Positions 19,808 to 30,499 are shown, counted from the stretch's first letter. The stretch is DNA of 64,000 nt from Candidatus Woesearchaeota archaeon (GCA_016938695.1 JAFGUC010000024.1:248001-312000); one strand, 5' to 3'. Notes: generated by a model from the letters alone, not told the origin. Translations and numbers: made by a program.

Positions 19808-20833
19808 TTAATAAAAACCAGTCTGTTTACCAAATAATTGAGATATAAAAACCGTTGCATAAGCGCCTTTATCCAGTTCAAAAGACATTTCTACCTTTTT
19901 TTTGTCAGGATTTAATTCATCATTTTTTAAAGAAGAAATCTTAACATTCTTAGCGATTGAATAAGCCTCTCTTAAATCCCCTTCTCTTGTCAAATCAGGA
20001 ATTTGCCTTACAATAAAATTTCTAATAGAAAGATTCAATTCATTCATTTGAGTAAAAACAACATCTTCAAATTCAGAATCCTCAAACTCACTAGAAAATC
20101 CAACTAGAGGTATTTTTACATCCTTGTTAACATTTTCTAGAATTCTATTAAACATATACGACTGTACTGCTGAAATATATAGTTGCAATATCTTCATGTC
20201 AATTAATTTTAATGCAGCAACAAAATCAGTATTTCTCTCAGTAAGTAAATTCAACATCTTTTGTTCAGTAACCGAATCAACGCTTATTTCAGAAAATCTT
20301 TTTTCTTCAAATTTTTCATTAAAATGCTCGTCAGTTGTATGATAAAATAAAATTTTTTTACATGCATCTTTAAAATTTCCACGTAAAATATCTAAACCCA
20401 CTTCAACATTGTTTTTAGAAAATCTTTGCTCTCCAAAATAATTTTTAAATTTTTCAATTTTAGTTATTTTTTCGTCACCGATATTTCTAACGACGATTCT
20501 AAATTTATTTCCTTGGTGATCCCCAATACTAATTGGTTTATCGGATTGGCCAATATATTTAAGTTTCAAAAAAGAATAATCATGATCTTTTAACAGACTA
20601 AATTTTTGTGTAAAGATACTAATATATTGTTTAGTCATTGCACATTTATCTTTTATTCCAGCATATCCAATTTTATTACACTTCAAAATTTCTTTAATCA
20701 TGTTAATAGCTTTTAACATAGACAAATCAAATTTTTCAAGTTCAAAAATTGCATACGTTCCAGATTTTTGAGTAATTGGTGTGAAAATTTCTTCAACAAC
20801 AAAATCCTCAGGTATTTGCTTTAATCGATACAT
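19808..20833 (-). CDS. truD: tRNA pseudouridine synthase TruD
   Basis: TruD converts U13 of tRNAs to pseudouridine. The 341-residue protein starts MYRLKQIPEDFVVEEI, typical of the family, and has the catalytic motif GYAGIKDKCAMTKQ with Asp62 as the nucleophile. GNKFRIVVRNI and FGEQRFSKNNVEVG follow. At 341 residues it is shorter than many archaeal TruD proteins, with a compact TRUD insertion. It is divergent from tRNA-Arg(CCU). Confidence 0.93.
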   Translation of the reverse strand: MYRLKQIPEDFVVEEIFTPITQKSGTYAIFELEKFDLSMLKAINMIKEILKCNKIGYAGIKDKCAMTKQYISIFTQKFSLLKDHDYSFLKLKYIGQSDKPISIGDHQGNKFRIVVRNIGDEKITKIEKFKNYFGEQRFSKNNVEVGLDILRGNFKDACKKILFYHTTDEHFNEKFEEKRFSEISVDSVTEQKMLNLLTERNTDFVAALKLIDMKILQLYISAVQSYMFNRILENVNKDVKIPLVGFSSEFEDSEFEDVVFTQMNELNLSIRNFIVRQIPDLTREGDLREAYSIAKNVKISSLKNDELNPDKKKVEMSFELDKGAYATVFISQLFGKQTGFY

Positions 20834-20887
20834 GTTTTCATAAAATAAAGTTAATTTTATAAATACTTGTGTTTCCTTTTTAAAAAT

Positions 20888-20962
20888 GGATCTGTAGCGC
20901 AGTCTGGATAGCGCGACAGCCTCCTAAGCTGTAGGTCGAGGGTTCGAATCCCTTCAGGTCCG
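20888..20962 (+). tRNA. tRNA-Arg (anticodon CCT)
   Basis: The cloverleaf is intact and has no intron. The acceptor GGATCTG pairs with CAGGTCC, with one T-G pair. The anticodon stem ACAGC/GCTGT encloses CTCCTAA, giving anticodon CCT for AGG codons. The T-arm is GAGGG-TTCGAAT-CCCTT, the discriminator is G, and CCA is not encoded. A TATA-like ATTTTATAAATAC lies at 20853-20865, about 29 nt upstream. Confidence 0.95.
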
Positions 20963-21020
20963 TCACATTACTCTTGATTTCGAAAGGTATTTTAATTAAA
21001 ACAAATAATATCTATTAAAA

Positions 21021-21036
21021 GAGGTAGATTAAAATC
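21021..21036 (+). promoter_or_regulatory. Ribosome-binding site with non-canonical start codon of the P-type ATPase
   Basis: The sequence reads GAGGTAGATTAAAATC. GAGGT resembles the working sites before 8171 and 9541. The stop TAG at 21025-21027 closes the ATPase frame, and the next in-frame codons are ATT, AAA, ATC, GAG. No ATG, GTG or TTG occurs in frame before 21181. ATC 21034 has the usual spacing; ATT 21028 is the alternative. Confidence 0.5.
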
Positions 21037-23697
21037 GAGTATTATAATAAAAACACAAAAGATATTCTATCAGAATTAAAAACTTCATTAAAGGGCTTTT
21101 CAGAAGGAGAAGCAAAAAAAAGATTAGACTTAGCAGGATTTAATGAGATTCAAACAGAACATAAAATAAATTATTTCTCATTGTTAATTGGACAATTCAA
21201 AAGTTTCATAATATATATTCTACTATTTGCTGTTTTTTTTGCAATTTTAATTGGTGAATATGTTGATTCAATGATAATACTTATTATAATCATTATAAAT
21301 GCTTTGATAGGTTTTTTTCAAGAACTTGGTGCACAAAAATCACTAGATGCTTTAAAAAAGATGACTGTAGTGACTGCTAAAGTTTTAAGAGACTCAAATA
21401 TCATAACAATAGATTCTAAATATCTTATTCCTGGAGATATTGTAATTTTGGAGGCGGGAGATAAAGTTCCTGCAGATTGTAGATTAATTGAATGTTCTAG
21501 ATTAAAAGTTGAAGAATCAGCATTGACCGGTGAAAGTGTACCTGTAGATAAAAATGTTGATTTGATAAAATCAAAGGTAACTTTAGGTGATCAAAAAAAT
21601 ATGATTTTTTCATCAACTACAATAGTTGATGGAACTTGTAAAGCAATTGTGGTAAGTACTGGAATGAATACTGAAATTGGAAAGATTACACAATTAATAA
21701 AAGAAGCAAAAGATGAACAAACACCTCTACAAAGAAGATTAGATTCTTTTGGAAAAAAAGTTGGTGTTGCAGTTTTAGGTGTTTGTATTTTTATTTTTGG
21801 TCTTTCATTCGGTAAAGCATACTTTGGACACGGGTTTGATTCAAAAGAATTAATTGAATTTATGTTCATTGCAATAAGTCTTGCTGTTGCTGCTGTTCCA
21901 ACATCACTTCCTGCAGTAGTTACTATCTCTTTAAGTATAGGTGTTAAAAAATTATTGAAAAGAAATGCTTTAGTACGAAAACTGTCCAGTGTGGAAACAC
22001 TTGGAAGTTGCGATGTTATTTGCACAGACAAAACTGGAACGTTGACAAAAAATGAAATGACAGTACGTTTTGGATGGACTTTAGATTCTGAAATTGAATT
22101 TGATGGCTTAGGTTACTCGCCACAAGGTTCTGCAAAAAATTTTACATCTAAGAATAAATCTAATTTGTTGCTAATTAGAAACGGTTTACTTTGTAATAAC
22201 GCAAGTCTTTTTCAAAAAAATGACGGTTGGAAAATAAGTGGTGATTCGACAGAAGCCGCATTAATCGTATCAGCAAGAAAAACAAAAATTAAATCTTATA
22301 GCTTCAAAAGACTAGATGAGATACCATTTGATTCTTCAAGAAAATTAATGAGCGTTTTAGTAACGGATGATTTATTAGGAAAAAATAAAAAATTAGTTTA
22401 CACAAAAGGTGCTCCTGATGGAATTTTGTCAATATGTAATTCTGCTTTAGTTAACAATAAAGTCGTTCCACTAACAAAATCTCTAAAAAATAAAATACTA
22501 AAACAAAATGATCAATATTCATCAAAAGCATTACGTGTTATAGGTTTTTGTTATAAATCTGTAACTAAAAAATCAGAATTTGCTGAAAGTAAAATGACTT
22601 TTATAGGTCTTCAAGCAATGATTGATCCTCCACGAAAAGATGTAATTGACTCTATTAAATTAACAAAACAAGCAGGAATAAGAGTCATAATGATAACAGG
22701 AGATTACAAAGAAACTGCTAGAGCAATAGGTGAAGAAATTGGTATTACTGGAAAAGTTTTAACTGGTGTAGATCTAGAAAAAATGAGTGAAGCCCAATTA
22801 GATAAGGCTCTAGAATCAGGAACAAATATTTTTGCAAGGGTTATGCCTGAACACAAACAAAGAATAGTAGCATCACTTCAAAAACACGGTCATATAGTTG
22901 CAATGACAGGTGATGGTGTAAATGACGCTCCAGCATTAAAAAAAGCAAATATAGGGGTTGCAGTTGGAAGTGGTACTGAAGTTGCAAAAGAAGCGTCTGA
23001 TTTTGTTTTACTAGATGATAGTTTTTCAAACATTGTAGGCGCCATTGAAGAAGGAAGAGGAATTTACGACAATATTCAAAAATCAATAATGTTATTGTTG
23101 TCAGGAAATCTTGGTGAAGTTTTAATACTTTTCATGGCAATTTTACTAGGATTTAATCTGCCACTTACTGCAATATTGCTTCTTTGGATTAATCTAGTAA
23201 CTGATGGTGCTCCTGCACTTGCTTATTCTGTAGATAAATATGGAAAAGATATAATGACCAAAAAACCAAGACCCTTAAATGAAAGTATACTTCCATTTTC
23301 AAAAGCTATACTTATTTTTGTGCTTGGCAGTATAGGAACAATAATTGCGTTGGTGCTGTTTTACTTTAATGGTGGAATTAGTACTGAAATTGAAAGCATA
23401 AGAATTGCTCAAACACTTGTATTTAATTTTGTAGTACTATATGAATTAATACTAACAATATTAATAAGGCTTGATTACAATGTACCAATATTCACAAATA
23501 AATTTATTTGGTTTGCAATTGTTGGAAGTGTCGTATTACAAGCTGTCTTAATGTACACTCCTATGAGCGGTATTTTCAAAATTGTTGCATTAAATACAAA
23601 TCAGTTGCTTTCGGTAGGAATTGCAGGACTAATATTTTTTGGTATAAGTGCTTGCTATAGTGTTATATCAAGAAAGATTAATGCAAGAATTTCTTAA
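21034..23697 (+). CDS. P-type cation-transporting ATPase (P2A-like)
   Basis: The 887-residue protein pumps cations across the membrane using ATP. It has the N-terminal cation-ATPase domain (ILSELKTSLKGFSEGEAKKR), actuator motif LTGES, phosphorylation site DKTGTLT with Asp332, KGAPDG, and MTGDGVNDAPAL. The M4 motif is PTSLP (from 289) where calcium pumps have PEGLP, so one calcium ligand is missing. SGNLGEV and INLVTDG in M5-M6 keep the residues of the other calcium site. Homology clearly begins before TTG 21181, so an unusual start codon or a sequence error is implied. Confidence 0.88.
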   Translation: MEYYNKNTKDILSELKTSLKGFSEGEAKKRLDLAGFNEIQTEHKINYFSLLIGQFKSFIIYILLFAVFFAILIGEYVDSMIILIIIIINALIGFFQELGAQKSLDALKKMTVVTAKVLRDSNIITIDSKYLIPGDIVILEAGDKVPADCRLIECSRLKVEESALTGESVPVDKNVDLIKSKVTLGDQKNMIFSSTTIVDGTCKAIVVSTGMNTEIGKITQLIKEAKDEQTPLQRRLDSFGKKVGVAVLGVCIFIFGLSFGKAYFGHGFDSKELIEFMFIAISLAVAAVPTSLPAVVTISLSIGVKKLLKRNALVRKLSSVETLGSCDVICTDKTGTLTKNEMTVRFGWTLDSEIEFDGLGYSPQGSAKNFTSKNKSNLLLIRNGLLCNNASLFQKNDGWKISGDSTEAALIVSARKTKIKSYSFKRLDEIPFDSSRKLMSVLVTDDLLGKNKKLVYTKGAPDGILSICNSALVNNKVVPLTKSLKNKILKQNDQYSSKALRVIGFCYKSVTKKSEFAESKMTFIGLQAMIDPPRKDVIDSIKLTKQAGIRVIMITGDYKETARAIGEEIGITGKVLTGVDLEKMSEAQLDKALESGTNIFARVMPEHKQRIVASLQKHGHIVAMTGDGVNDAPALKKANIGVAVGSGTEVAKEASDFVLLDDSFSNIVGAIEEGRGIYDNIQKSIMLLLSGNLGEVLILFMAILLGFNLPLTAILLLWINLVTDGAPALAYSVDKYGKDIMTKKPRPLNESILPFSKAILIFVLGSIGTIIALVLFYFNGGISTEIESIRIAQTLVFNFVVLYELILTILIRLDYNVPIFTNKFIWFAIVGSVVLQAVLMYTPMSGIFKIVALNTNQLLSVGIAGLIFFGISACYSVISRKINARIS

Positions 23698-23750
23698 TTT
23701 TTTTATTTAATTTTCTTTAAATTTATATAGTAAAAGATAAATAAATAGGT

Positions 23751-24854
23751 ATGCTTGAATCACTTAATATTGCAATTTCAAGTTTACGTTCAAACTACAC
23801 TAAACTAGGAATCTATGCCGGTGCAAGTCATTTCAAAAACTACTGGGCAAGAGACTCGTTATACGCAAGTTTAGGGTCACTAGAATTAGGAGATTACAAC
23901 ATAGTTAAATCTAACTTAGAATTATTTCTAAAATTTACAAAAAATGGCCAAGTTCCACTAAGAATTGGAGATAAAAATATTTTCTTATCATTTCTAGGAA
24001 TTCATAGTAAAAAGTTAGAACCACAATACAACCAAGATAAAGGAATTAATTACGCAGGAGATTCAAATTCATTATTACTTATTATAGCAAATGAGTACTA
24101 TAAAAAAACAAAAGATAAAGAATTTGTAAAAACCAATAAAAAAACTTTGGAAGAAATTTTGGCATGGAATTTAGATAAAATAGATGATAATAATTTAATG
24201 TGGACAGATAAATATGCAACATGGCATGACAGTGTAAAAAAAGTAGGTTATACATTATACAATAATGTTTTATTGTATCAATCATTAATTGAAGCTCAAG
24301 AATTACTACGCATAAAAATTGAACAAGCAAGCGATGTAAAAGACGCTATAAATAAAAGATTTTGGAACGGAATTTTTTATGATGATTGGTCAACAAAGAC
24401 GAGAAACTATTCAATATTTGTTCCTTATGAAAACTTCTTAGCAATATTAACAGGAATTGCAGACAAAAAAAAAGCAAATTCAATAATTAATTTTGAAAAA
24501 GAATTAAAACTTAGTGATAAAATACCTTCATTAACTAATTTTCCAAACTATCCTAAGGAAGAAATAAGTTTAAGATTACGTCTTGCAGGAATGGGAGATT
24601 ATCATGATTATTCATTATCTTGGCTTTTCATTGGCCTAACAAAAGTTGCAGCGTTAAACAAACTAAATAATACAAAAGATGCAAAAGAAACTTTAAATAA
24701 AATAAGTAAGATAATAAAAAAATATCAAAACGTCTACGAATGTTACGATAAAAATCAAAACCCCCTCAAAAGACTTTTCTACAAAAGTGAAGAGAAATTT
24801 GCATGGAGCTCTGGATTTTACATAGCAGTTTTAAGAAGACTTAAGCTCTTTTAA
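23751..24854 (+). CDS. Predicted (alpha/alpha)6-barrel glycoside hydrolase
   Basis: The 367-residue protein looks like a cytoplasmic alpha/alpha-toroid glycosidase of the amylo-alpha-1,6-glucosidase/GH63-like group. KNYWARDSLYASLG near residue 29 matches the conserved W-x-RD substrate-binding element, and WTDKYATWHDS, GMGDYHDYSLSW and FAWSSGFYIAVLRRL follow. No signal peptide is visible, so it would act on internal glycogen-like glucan or an oligosaccharide. TATA TTTATATAG is at 23721-23729. It overlaps convergent galE by 24 bp. Substrate and exact family are uncertain. Confidence 0.65.
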   Translation: MLESLNIAISSLRSNYTKLGIYAGASHFKNYWARDSLYASLGSLELGDYNIVKSNLELFLKFTKNGQVPLRIGDKNIFLSFLGIHSKKLEPQYNQDKGINYAGDSNSLLLIIANEYYKKTKDKEFVKTNKKTLEEILAWNLDKIDDNNLMWTDKYATWHDSVKKVGYTLYNNVLLYQSLIEAQELLRIKIEQASDVKDAINKRFWNGIFYDDWSTKTRNYSIFVPYENFLAILTGIADKKKANSIINFEKELKLSDKIPSLTNFPNYPKEEISLRLRLAGMGDYHDYSLSWLFIGLTKVAALNKLNNTKDAKETLNKISKIIKKYQNVYECYDKNQNPLKRLFYKSEEKFAWSSGFYIAVLRRLKLF

Positions 24855-25814
24855 CTTCTTATGCCACTCAAAAGCTCCAGAAATAATCATATGTAAATCA
24901 TATTTTGGAGTCCAACCCCAGTCTTTTTTAATTTTATCATGACTAGCAATAAGAGTTGCAGGGTCGCCTTCCCGACGAGGTCCATATTCAACCTTAAAAT
25001 CAACTCCAGTAATTTCTTTACACGTGTCAATTATTTCTTTAACAGTAAAACCATTTCCACTGCCTAAGTTATAAAGTCGACTCTCTGCATGAGATAACAA
25101 ATGTTCAACAGCCATATAATGCGCACTTGCAAGATCAACAATATGTATGTAATCTCTAACACAAGTTCCATCTCGAGTAGGATAATCCGTTCCAAAAACA
25201 GATATTGAAGATCGTTCGCCAAGAGCAGTCTGTAATACCAAAGGAATTAAATGACTTTCAGGATCATGCCATTCACCAATTCCATATTCTGCACCACATG
25301 CATTAAAGTATCGTAAGCTAACATAATGTAATCCATAAGCTGCTTCAAAATCTTTTAAAATACCCTCTATAACCAGTTTAGTTTTACCGTAAGGATTTAC
25401 TGGTTCAGTTGGGCATTGTTCGGTAATTGGGATTTCTTTAGGTTCTCCGTATGTTGCAGCAGTTGATGATAACACAAATCTTTTAACATCATGCTTAATC
25501 ATGGTGTCAAGTAGATTAAGTGTTCCAACAACATTGTTATAATAGTATTTGACAGGATTTTTTACAGATTCACCAACTTGGCTAAATGCTGCAAAATGTA
25601 AAACTGCATCAAATGAATATTGTTCAAAGACAGCATTTAAATCATCAACATTCATTAAATCGCCTTTGAAAAAAGAAGCTCTAGAATCAACATTTTCTTG
25701 ATGTCCTAAACATAAATTATCAAAGACAACGACTTCAACGCCTTTTTCTAAAAAGAACTTCACATTGTGTGAACCAATGTAACCTGCTCCACCAACAATT
25801 AATACTCTGCTCAT
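24831..25814 (-). CDS. galE: UDP-glucose 4-epimerase
   Basis: GalE interconverts UDP-glucose and UDP-galactose. The 327-residue short-chain dehydrogenase fold has the NAD motif GGAGYIGSH at the N-terminus, VLHFAAFSQVGESV, the catalytic SSTAATYG and YGKTK pair (Tyr and Lys), and RYFNACGA. ATG 25814 overlaps the stop of the upstream glycosyltransferase by 4 bp, so the two are coupled. They probably supply and use sugars for surface glycans. Confidence 0.93.
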   Translation of the reverse strand: MSRVLIVGGAGYIGSHNVKFFLEKGVEVVVFDNLCLGHQENVDSRASFFKGDLMNVDDLNAVFEQYSFDAVLHFAAFSQVGESVKNPVKYYYNNVVGTLNLLDTMIKHDVKRFVLSSTAATYGEPKEIPITEQCPTEPVNPYGKTKLVIEGILKDFEAAYGLHYVSLRYFNACGAEYGIGEWHDPESHLIPLVLQTALGERSSISVFGTDYPTRDGTCVRDYIHIVDLASAHYMAVEHLLSHAESRLYNLGSGNGFTVKEIIDTCKEITGVDFKVEYGPRREGDPATLIASHDKIKKDWGWTPKYDLHMIISGAFEWHKKLKELKSS

Positions 25815-27004
25815 TTTTTACTCTTCCTTGCAAGTTCTTTTTGATTTTTCTTAATTAAATCAGCATATGTCTTTTCCCAAGTTGCAATAACCTCTGGTAA
25901 AGAATGATGTTTGACTTCTGCAATCGTTCCTTCACGTAATTTTCTGTGCAAATGTTTATTATTAATTACTTTTAAAACAGCATCAGCAAATGCTTTCTTG
26001 TTATGATTTGGAACAACAAAACCATTTTTACCGTCAATGACTAAATCGGGAATTCCTTTTTCAGTCAAGCCAATAGTAGGAATTCCATTTCCTTGTGCTT
26101 CAAGAATTGTCATTGGTTGATTTTCAGTTTCAGATGCAGTAACAAATAACTCTACTGCCCCGAAAATTCCAGATTTAACCAAATCTGCATGTTCAACACG
26201 ACCCAACATTATAATATTTTTAGATAACTTTGCATCTTTGATATATTTTTTTGTATCTGCAAACTGAGGTCCGTCACCAACAATTAATAATTTAGCATCT
26301 GGTCTTTCTTTAAATACAAAAGACATGCAATCAACAAGATACTCTATATTTTTTTCATATGCAACACGTCCAACAAATAATAACAGAGGACCTTTTGCAT
26401 TGTATTTTGTTTTGAATTCAAATGCCTTAGAATTATCAAATATATTAAAATCAATTCCATTTGAAATTACTTTAACTGGTTTAGTACAACCATGTTTAAT
26501 TAAATCTCGTCTAGTAAAGTCTGATGGACTTGTAACCAAGTGACATCTATTGTAAAATAAATTCGAATATTCCCATGCAATTTTTTGGAAAACTTTGCTT
26601 GTTGCAAAACCATGTTTCAAATATTGCGGATCTGCAAAAAATGTATGAAATGTTCCAACAATAGGAACTTTAAGCATTTTTGCAATTGTAATTCCTGTTA
26701 ATCCTACTGTTAAAGGAGTTTCAAAATGAATAATGTCAATTCCATTTTCTTTCAAGAATCTAAAAACAGGTAAGTTAAAAGGTAAAGTAACCCTAAAATC
26801 AGGATAGAAAAACGCAGGAGCTGATGGTATTCTAAAAATTTTAATACCTGGATATTTGAATTCCTTGTATATTTTCATATACTTTGGAGCAACAATATAG
26901 ACTTCGTGGCCATTATCTGCCAAACCTTTGACAAGATTAAATATTGCAGTAACAACGCCATTTATTTGTGGGACAAACGCATCTGTGAAAATAGCAATTC
27001 TCAA
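25811..27004 (-). CDS. GT4-family glycosyltransferase
   Basis: The 397-residue protein has the GT-B fold of family GT4. The acceptor-side domain starts MRIAIFTDAFVPQINGVVTAI. The C-terminal donor domain has LLFVGRVAYEKNIEYLV and FVTASETENQPMTILEAQGNGIP, with the E-x7-E element. It resembles lipid-glycosylating enzymes of the 1,2-diacylglycerol glucosyltransferase type. TTG 27004 is chosen, 6 nt after GGTGA; the earlier TTG 27010 lies within the spacer. galE follows with a 4-bp overlap. Confidence 0.88.
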   Translation of the reverse strand: MRIAIFTDAFVPQINGVVTAIFNLVKGLADNGHEVYIVAPKYMKIYKEFKYPGIKIFRIPSAPAFFYPDFRVTLPFNLPVFRFLKENGIDIIHFETPLTVGLTGITIAKMLKVPIVGTFHTFFADPQYLKHGFATSKVFQKIAWEYSNLFYNRCHLVTSPSDFTRRDLIKHGCTKPVKVISNGIDFNIFDNSKAFEFKTKYNAKGPLLLFVGRVAYEKNIEYLVDCMSFVFKERPDAKLLIVGDGPQFADTKKYIKDAKLSKNIIMLGRVEHADLVKSGIFGAVELFVTASETENQPMTILEAQGNGIPTIGLTEKGIPDLVIDGKNGFVVPNHNKKAFADAVLKVINNKHLHRKLREGTIAEVKHHSLPEVIATWEKTYADLIKKNQKELARKSKK

Positions 27005-27063
27005 AATCAATCACCTTTTTTAGTTTTTAAAAAAGTTAAAGTGTTTTTGATTTATAAAAACGC

Positions 27064-27771
27064 CTATTTTCTATAATGGTCAAACTCATATTCAATTACT
27101 TTTTTGCGTAATTCACCACGAAAAACTCTATATAGAAATATTCTAATGCATTTGATTACTGATATGAATCTGCCTTCTTTTTCAAAACGTCTAACAGATG
27201 AAATAATTTTTTTAGAGTTTAACATTCTAAATTTTCCATATTTTGCAGCTCTTTGAATATATTCTATATCTTCAGCAAGAATTATTCCAGAATCAAATCC
27301 GTTGACTTTATGGTGTAATTTTGTTTTGGAAAAAATACAAAATCCTGGCATATGTGGATAAAAATATTGAACGACACCTAAAAAAATATTATATGTTGAA
27401 TAATTGATTATATCGATTTTATTTTTGGATTCAGGAATTATAAAACATCCAGCAATATCTAAATTTCTTGACTTAAATTCCTTTAAATTTTTTCTAAGAA
27501 AATCTTTTGTCAAAACTGAGTCTGCGTCTAGAAATAAAATTATATTTCCGTTTGCAGCATTAGCGCCATTATTTCGTCCAATTGATGGAAGTCCGCCGTT
27601 AACAACACGGCAACCAAAAGAACGAGCAATTTTTCTAGTATTATCAATACTTTTAGCATCACTCACAATGACTTCATAATCAGAATAATTTTGTTTCTCA
27701 ATACTTCTAAGAAGTCGCGGAAGGTTTTTTTCTTCATTTTTTGTAATTATAACAATACTAAGTTCAACCAT
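27064..27771 (-). CDS. GT2-family glycosyltransferase
   Basis: The 235-residue protein is a GT-A type inverting glycosyltransferase. It has LSIVIITKNEEKNLPRLLRSI, VSDAKSIDNT, FLDADSV (DxD metal and sugar-nucleotide motif) and AEDIEYIQRAAKYG as a likely catalytic ED region. No strong TM helix is seen, though a hydrophobic NYSTYNIFLGVVQYFY lies centrally. ATG 27771 is preferred over the in-frame GTG at 27780. It precedes the GT4-galE pair on the same strand, suggesting a glycan cluster. Confidence 0.87.
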   Translation of the reverse strand: MVELSIVIITKNEEKNLPRLLRSIEKQNYSDYEVIVSDAKSIDNTRKIARSFGCRVVNGGLPSIGRNNGANAANGNIILFLDADSVLTKDFLRKNLKEFKSRNLDIAGCFIIPESKNKIDIINYSTYNIFLGVVQYFYPHMPGFCIFSKTKLHHKVNGFDSGIILAEDIEYIQRAAKYGKFRMLNSKKIISSVRRFEKEGRFISVIKCIRIFLYRVFRGELRKKVIEYEFDHYRK

Positions 27772-27809
27772 TGTAATCACATAATAAAATAAAAATTAAA
27801 AAAATTAAA

Positions 27810-30434
27810 TTAATTTTTTAGAGCTGCGTGAGCTGCTGCAAGTCTTGCAATTGGTACTCTGTATGGACTACAGGATACATATGTAAGACCAATTCTGTGA
27901 CAAAATTCAACCGAACTTGGTTCTCCACCATGTTCACCACAGATTCCTAATTTCAAATTAGGTTTTACGCTTCTACCTTTTTTAGCAGCCATTTCAACTA
28001 ACTGTCCAACTCCAGTTTGGTCAAGAACTTGGAATGGATCTTTTTCTAAAATACCCTTTTTGATATAATCAGGTACAAAAGTTCCAACGTCATCTCTTGA
28101 ATAACCAAAAGTCATTTGAGTTAAATCATTAGTTCCAAAACTAAAAAATTCAGCGTGTTCAGCAATCTTATCCGCAATTAAAGCTGCTCTTGGAATTTCA
28201 ATCATTGTTCCGATTTTGTATTCGATATGAGCTCCTTTTCCTGCTAGAACTTCTTCAATAGTTTGTATTGAAATGTCTTTTAGGTACTTCAATTCTTCAG
28301 AAGTTCCAACCAAAGGAATCATTATTTCTGGAACAACATTCATTCCATTTGAATTAACATCCAGTGCTGCTTCAATAATTGCTCTAACTTGCATTTTAAG
28401 AATTTCTGGATATGTAACTGCAAGTCTACAACCTCTGTGACCTAGCATAGGGTTTTGTTCATGTAATTTTTCAGTTATTTCTTCAAGTTCACTTAATGCG
28501 ATACCCAATTCTTTAGCAAGTTTTTCTTTTTCAGCTTCTTCTTTTGGTAAAAATTCATGTAATGGTGGGTCTAGTAATCTAATTGTTACTGGATCTCCTT
28601 CCATTGCTTTAAATAAACCAATAAAGTCACTTCTTTGCATAGGTAATAATTTTGCTAATGCTTTTTCTCTTTGTTCAACAGTTCTAGAAACAATCATTTC
28701 TCGCATAGGAGTAATTCTGTCTTCTGCAAAAAACATGTGTTCAGTTCTACAAAGTCCAATTCCTTCCGCACCAAATTTTCTAGCAACTTGTGCATCAAAA
28801 GGAGTATCTGCATTAGTTCTAACTTTTAATGTTCTGTATTTGTCAGACCATTCCATTAGTTTTGCAAAGTTTCCACTTAAGTCAGGATCAACTACTGCAA
28901 CTTTTCCAACATAGACATTTCCTTCAGAACCGTCTAAAGTGATAAATTCTCCGTCTTTAACAACGATGCCATCTTTTGTTTTGAATTCTTTAGTTTCTTC
29001 GTTGATAGTTATGTCTCCACAACCAGCAATGCAACATTTACCCATTCCTCTTGCAACAACAGCTGCGTGTGAAGTCATTCCACCTCTTGCAGTTAGAATT
29101 CCTTGTGCAGCGTTCATTCCAATTAAATCTTCAGGAGAAGTTTCAGTTCTAACTAAAACTACCTTTTCACCTGTTTCTGCAAGTTCAGCTGCTTCAACAG
29201 CATCAAAGACAACTTTTCCAACAGCAGCACCAGGGCTTGCAGGTAGGCCAGTTGCAATAACTTTGCTTTCAGCAAGTGATTTAGGATCAAGTCTTTTGTG
29301 CAAAAGTTGGTTTAATTGATTTGGTTCAACTCGTAAAATTGCAGTTTTTTCATCAATTAATCCTTCTTCAACCATTTCAACAGCAGTTCTTACTGCAGCT
29401 GCTGCAGTTCGTTTACCGTTTCTAGTTTGCAAAAAGAATAATTTTCCTTCTTGGATTGTAAATTCCATATCTTGCATATCTTTGTAATGTGCTTCAAGTT
29501 TATCTTTGATTTCAACAAGCTCTTTATATGCTTGTGGCATTCCTTGTTCAAGTGCAGTAATTGGTTGTGGAGTTCTAATTCCAGCAACAACATCTTCACC
29601 TTGAGCATTCATAAGATATTCTCCATAGAATTTTCTTTCTCCAGTAGATGGATCTCTTGAAAAGCAAACTCCAGTTCCAGAAGTTTCACCCATGTTACCA
29701 AATACCATTGATTGAACATTAACTGCTGTTCCAAGAAGACCTCTTATATCATTTAGTCTTCTGTAAAGAATTGCTCTGTCATTATTCCAGGAACCAAAAA
29801 CAGCGTCAATTGCCATCCATAATTGCTCAATGGGATTTTGTGGAAATTCTTTTCCTTTTTCTTCCTTAACAACAACTTTGTATCCTTCAACAACTTTTTT
29901 CAAGTCAGCGATATCAAGTTCGTTATCATAATGGATATTTTTAGCTTCCTTAACAGATTCTAAAACTTTTTCAAATTTATCATGTTTAATACCCATGACA
30001 ACATTTCCGAACATTTGGATAAATCTTCTATATGCATCCCATGCAAATCTTTCATTATTTGTTTTGGTAGCAAGACCAACAACTGATTTGTCATTTAATC
30101 CCAAGTTTAGAATTGTATCCATCATTCCAGGCATAGAACTTGCAGCTCCACTTCTAACAGAAACTAGTAATGGATCAGCTTCTTCGCCAAGTTTTTTACC
30201 CATCTTATCTTCAAGTTTTGAAAGGTTTTCTTGTACTTGTTCCTTAACGCCTTCAGGATAACTCAGGTTGTTTTTGTAAAACAAATCACAAACTTCTGTT
30301 GTGATGGTAAATCCTGGTGGTACTGGTACTCCTAGTCCAGTCATTTCAGCGAGGTTTGCACCTTTTCCGCCAAGAAGTTCTTTCATCTCTTTTTTCCCTT
30401 CATTAAAAAAGTATACAAATTTCTTTTCGGTCAT
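27810..30434 (-). CDS. ppdK: Pyruvate, phosphate dikinase
   Basis: PPDK interconverts pyruvate, ATP and phosphate with phosphoenolpyruvate, AMP and pyrophosphate, so with enolase at 3063-4685 it links the lower glycolytic steps. The 874-residue protein is full length. The N-terminal ATP-grasp has [14 protein letters not shown] and [17 protein letters not shown]. The swivelling phosphohistidine domain has [15 protein letters not shown] near residue 450. The C-terminal PEP/pyruvate barrel has [12 protein letters not shown] and [19 protein letters not shown] 30434 follows GGTGA by 5 nt. Such enzymes in DPANN genomes are often of bacterial type. Confidence 0.95.
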   Translation of the reverse strand: MTEKKFVYFFNEGKKEMKELLGGKGANLAEMTGLGVPVPPGFTITTEVCDLFYKNNLSYPEGVKEQVQENLSKLEDKMGKKLGEEADPLLVSVRSGAASSMPGMMDTILNLGLNDKSVVGLATKTNNERFAWDAYRRFIQMFGNVVMGIKHDKFEKVLESVKEAKNIHYDNELDIADLKKVVEGYKVVVKEEKGKEFPQNPIEQLWMAIDAVFGSWNNDRAILYRRLNDIRGLLGTAVNVQSMVFGNMGETSGTGVCFSRDPSTGERKFYGEYLMNAQGEDVVAGIRTPQPITALEQGMPQAYKELVEIKDKLEAHYKDMQDMEFTIQEGKLFFLQTRNGKRTAAAAVRTAVEMVEEGLIDEKTAILRVEPNQLNQLLHKRLDPKSLAESKVIATGLPASPGAAVGKVVFDAVEAAELAETGEKVVLVRTETSPEDLIGMNAAQGILTARGGMTSHAAVVARGMGKCCIAGCGDITINEETKEFKTKDGIVVKDGEFITLDGSEGNVYVGKVAVVDPDLSGNFAKLMEWSDKYRTLKVRTNADTPFDAQVARKFGAEGIGLCRTEHMFFAEDRITPMREMIVSRTVEQREKALAKLLPMQRSDFIGLFKAMEGDPVTIRLLDPPLHEFLPKEEAEKEKLAKELGIALSELEEITEKLHEQNPMLGHRGCRLAVTYPEILKMQVRAIIEAALDVNSNGMNVVPEIMIPLVGTSEELKYLKDISIQTIEEVLAGKGAHIEYKIGTMIEIPRAALIADKIAEHAEFFSFGTNDLTQMTFGYSRDDVGTFVPDYIKKGILEKDPFQVLDQTGVGQLVEMAAKKGRSVKPNLKLGICGEHGGEPSSVEFCHRIGLTYVSCSPYRVPIARLAAAHAALKN

Positions 30435-30499
30435 TTTCTTCACCTTTCTTTTTTCAAAAACATATTAAAAAAAGAGCAAAAAAGTAAATAAAAAAGGAA

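Noticed and set aside
25811-27010. TTG 27010 as glycosyltransferase start
   Set aside because: It lies 0 to 1 nt after GGTGA; TTG 27004 has the usual 6-nt spacing.
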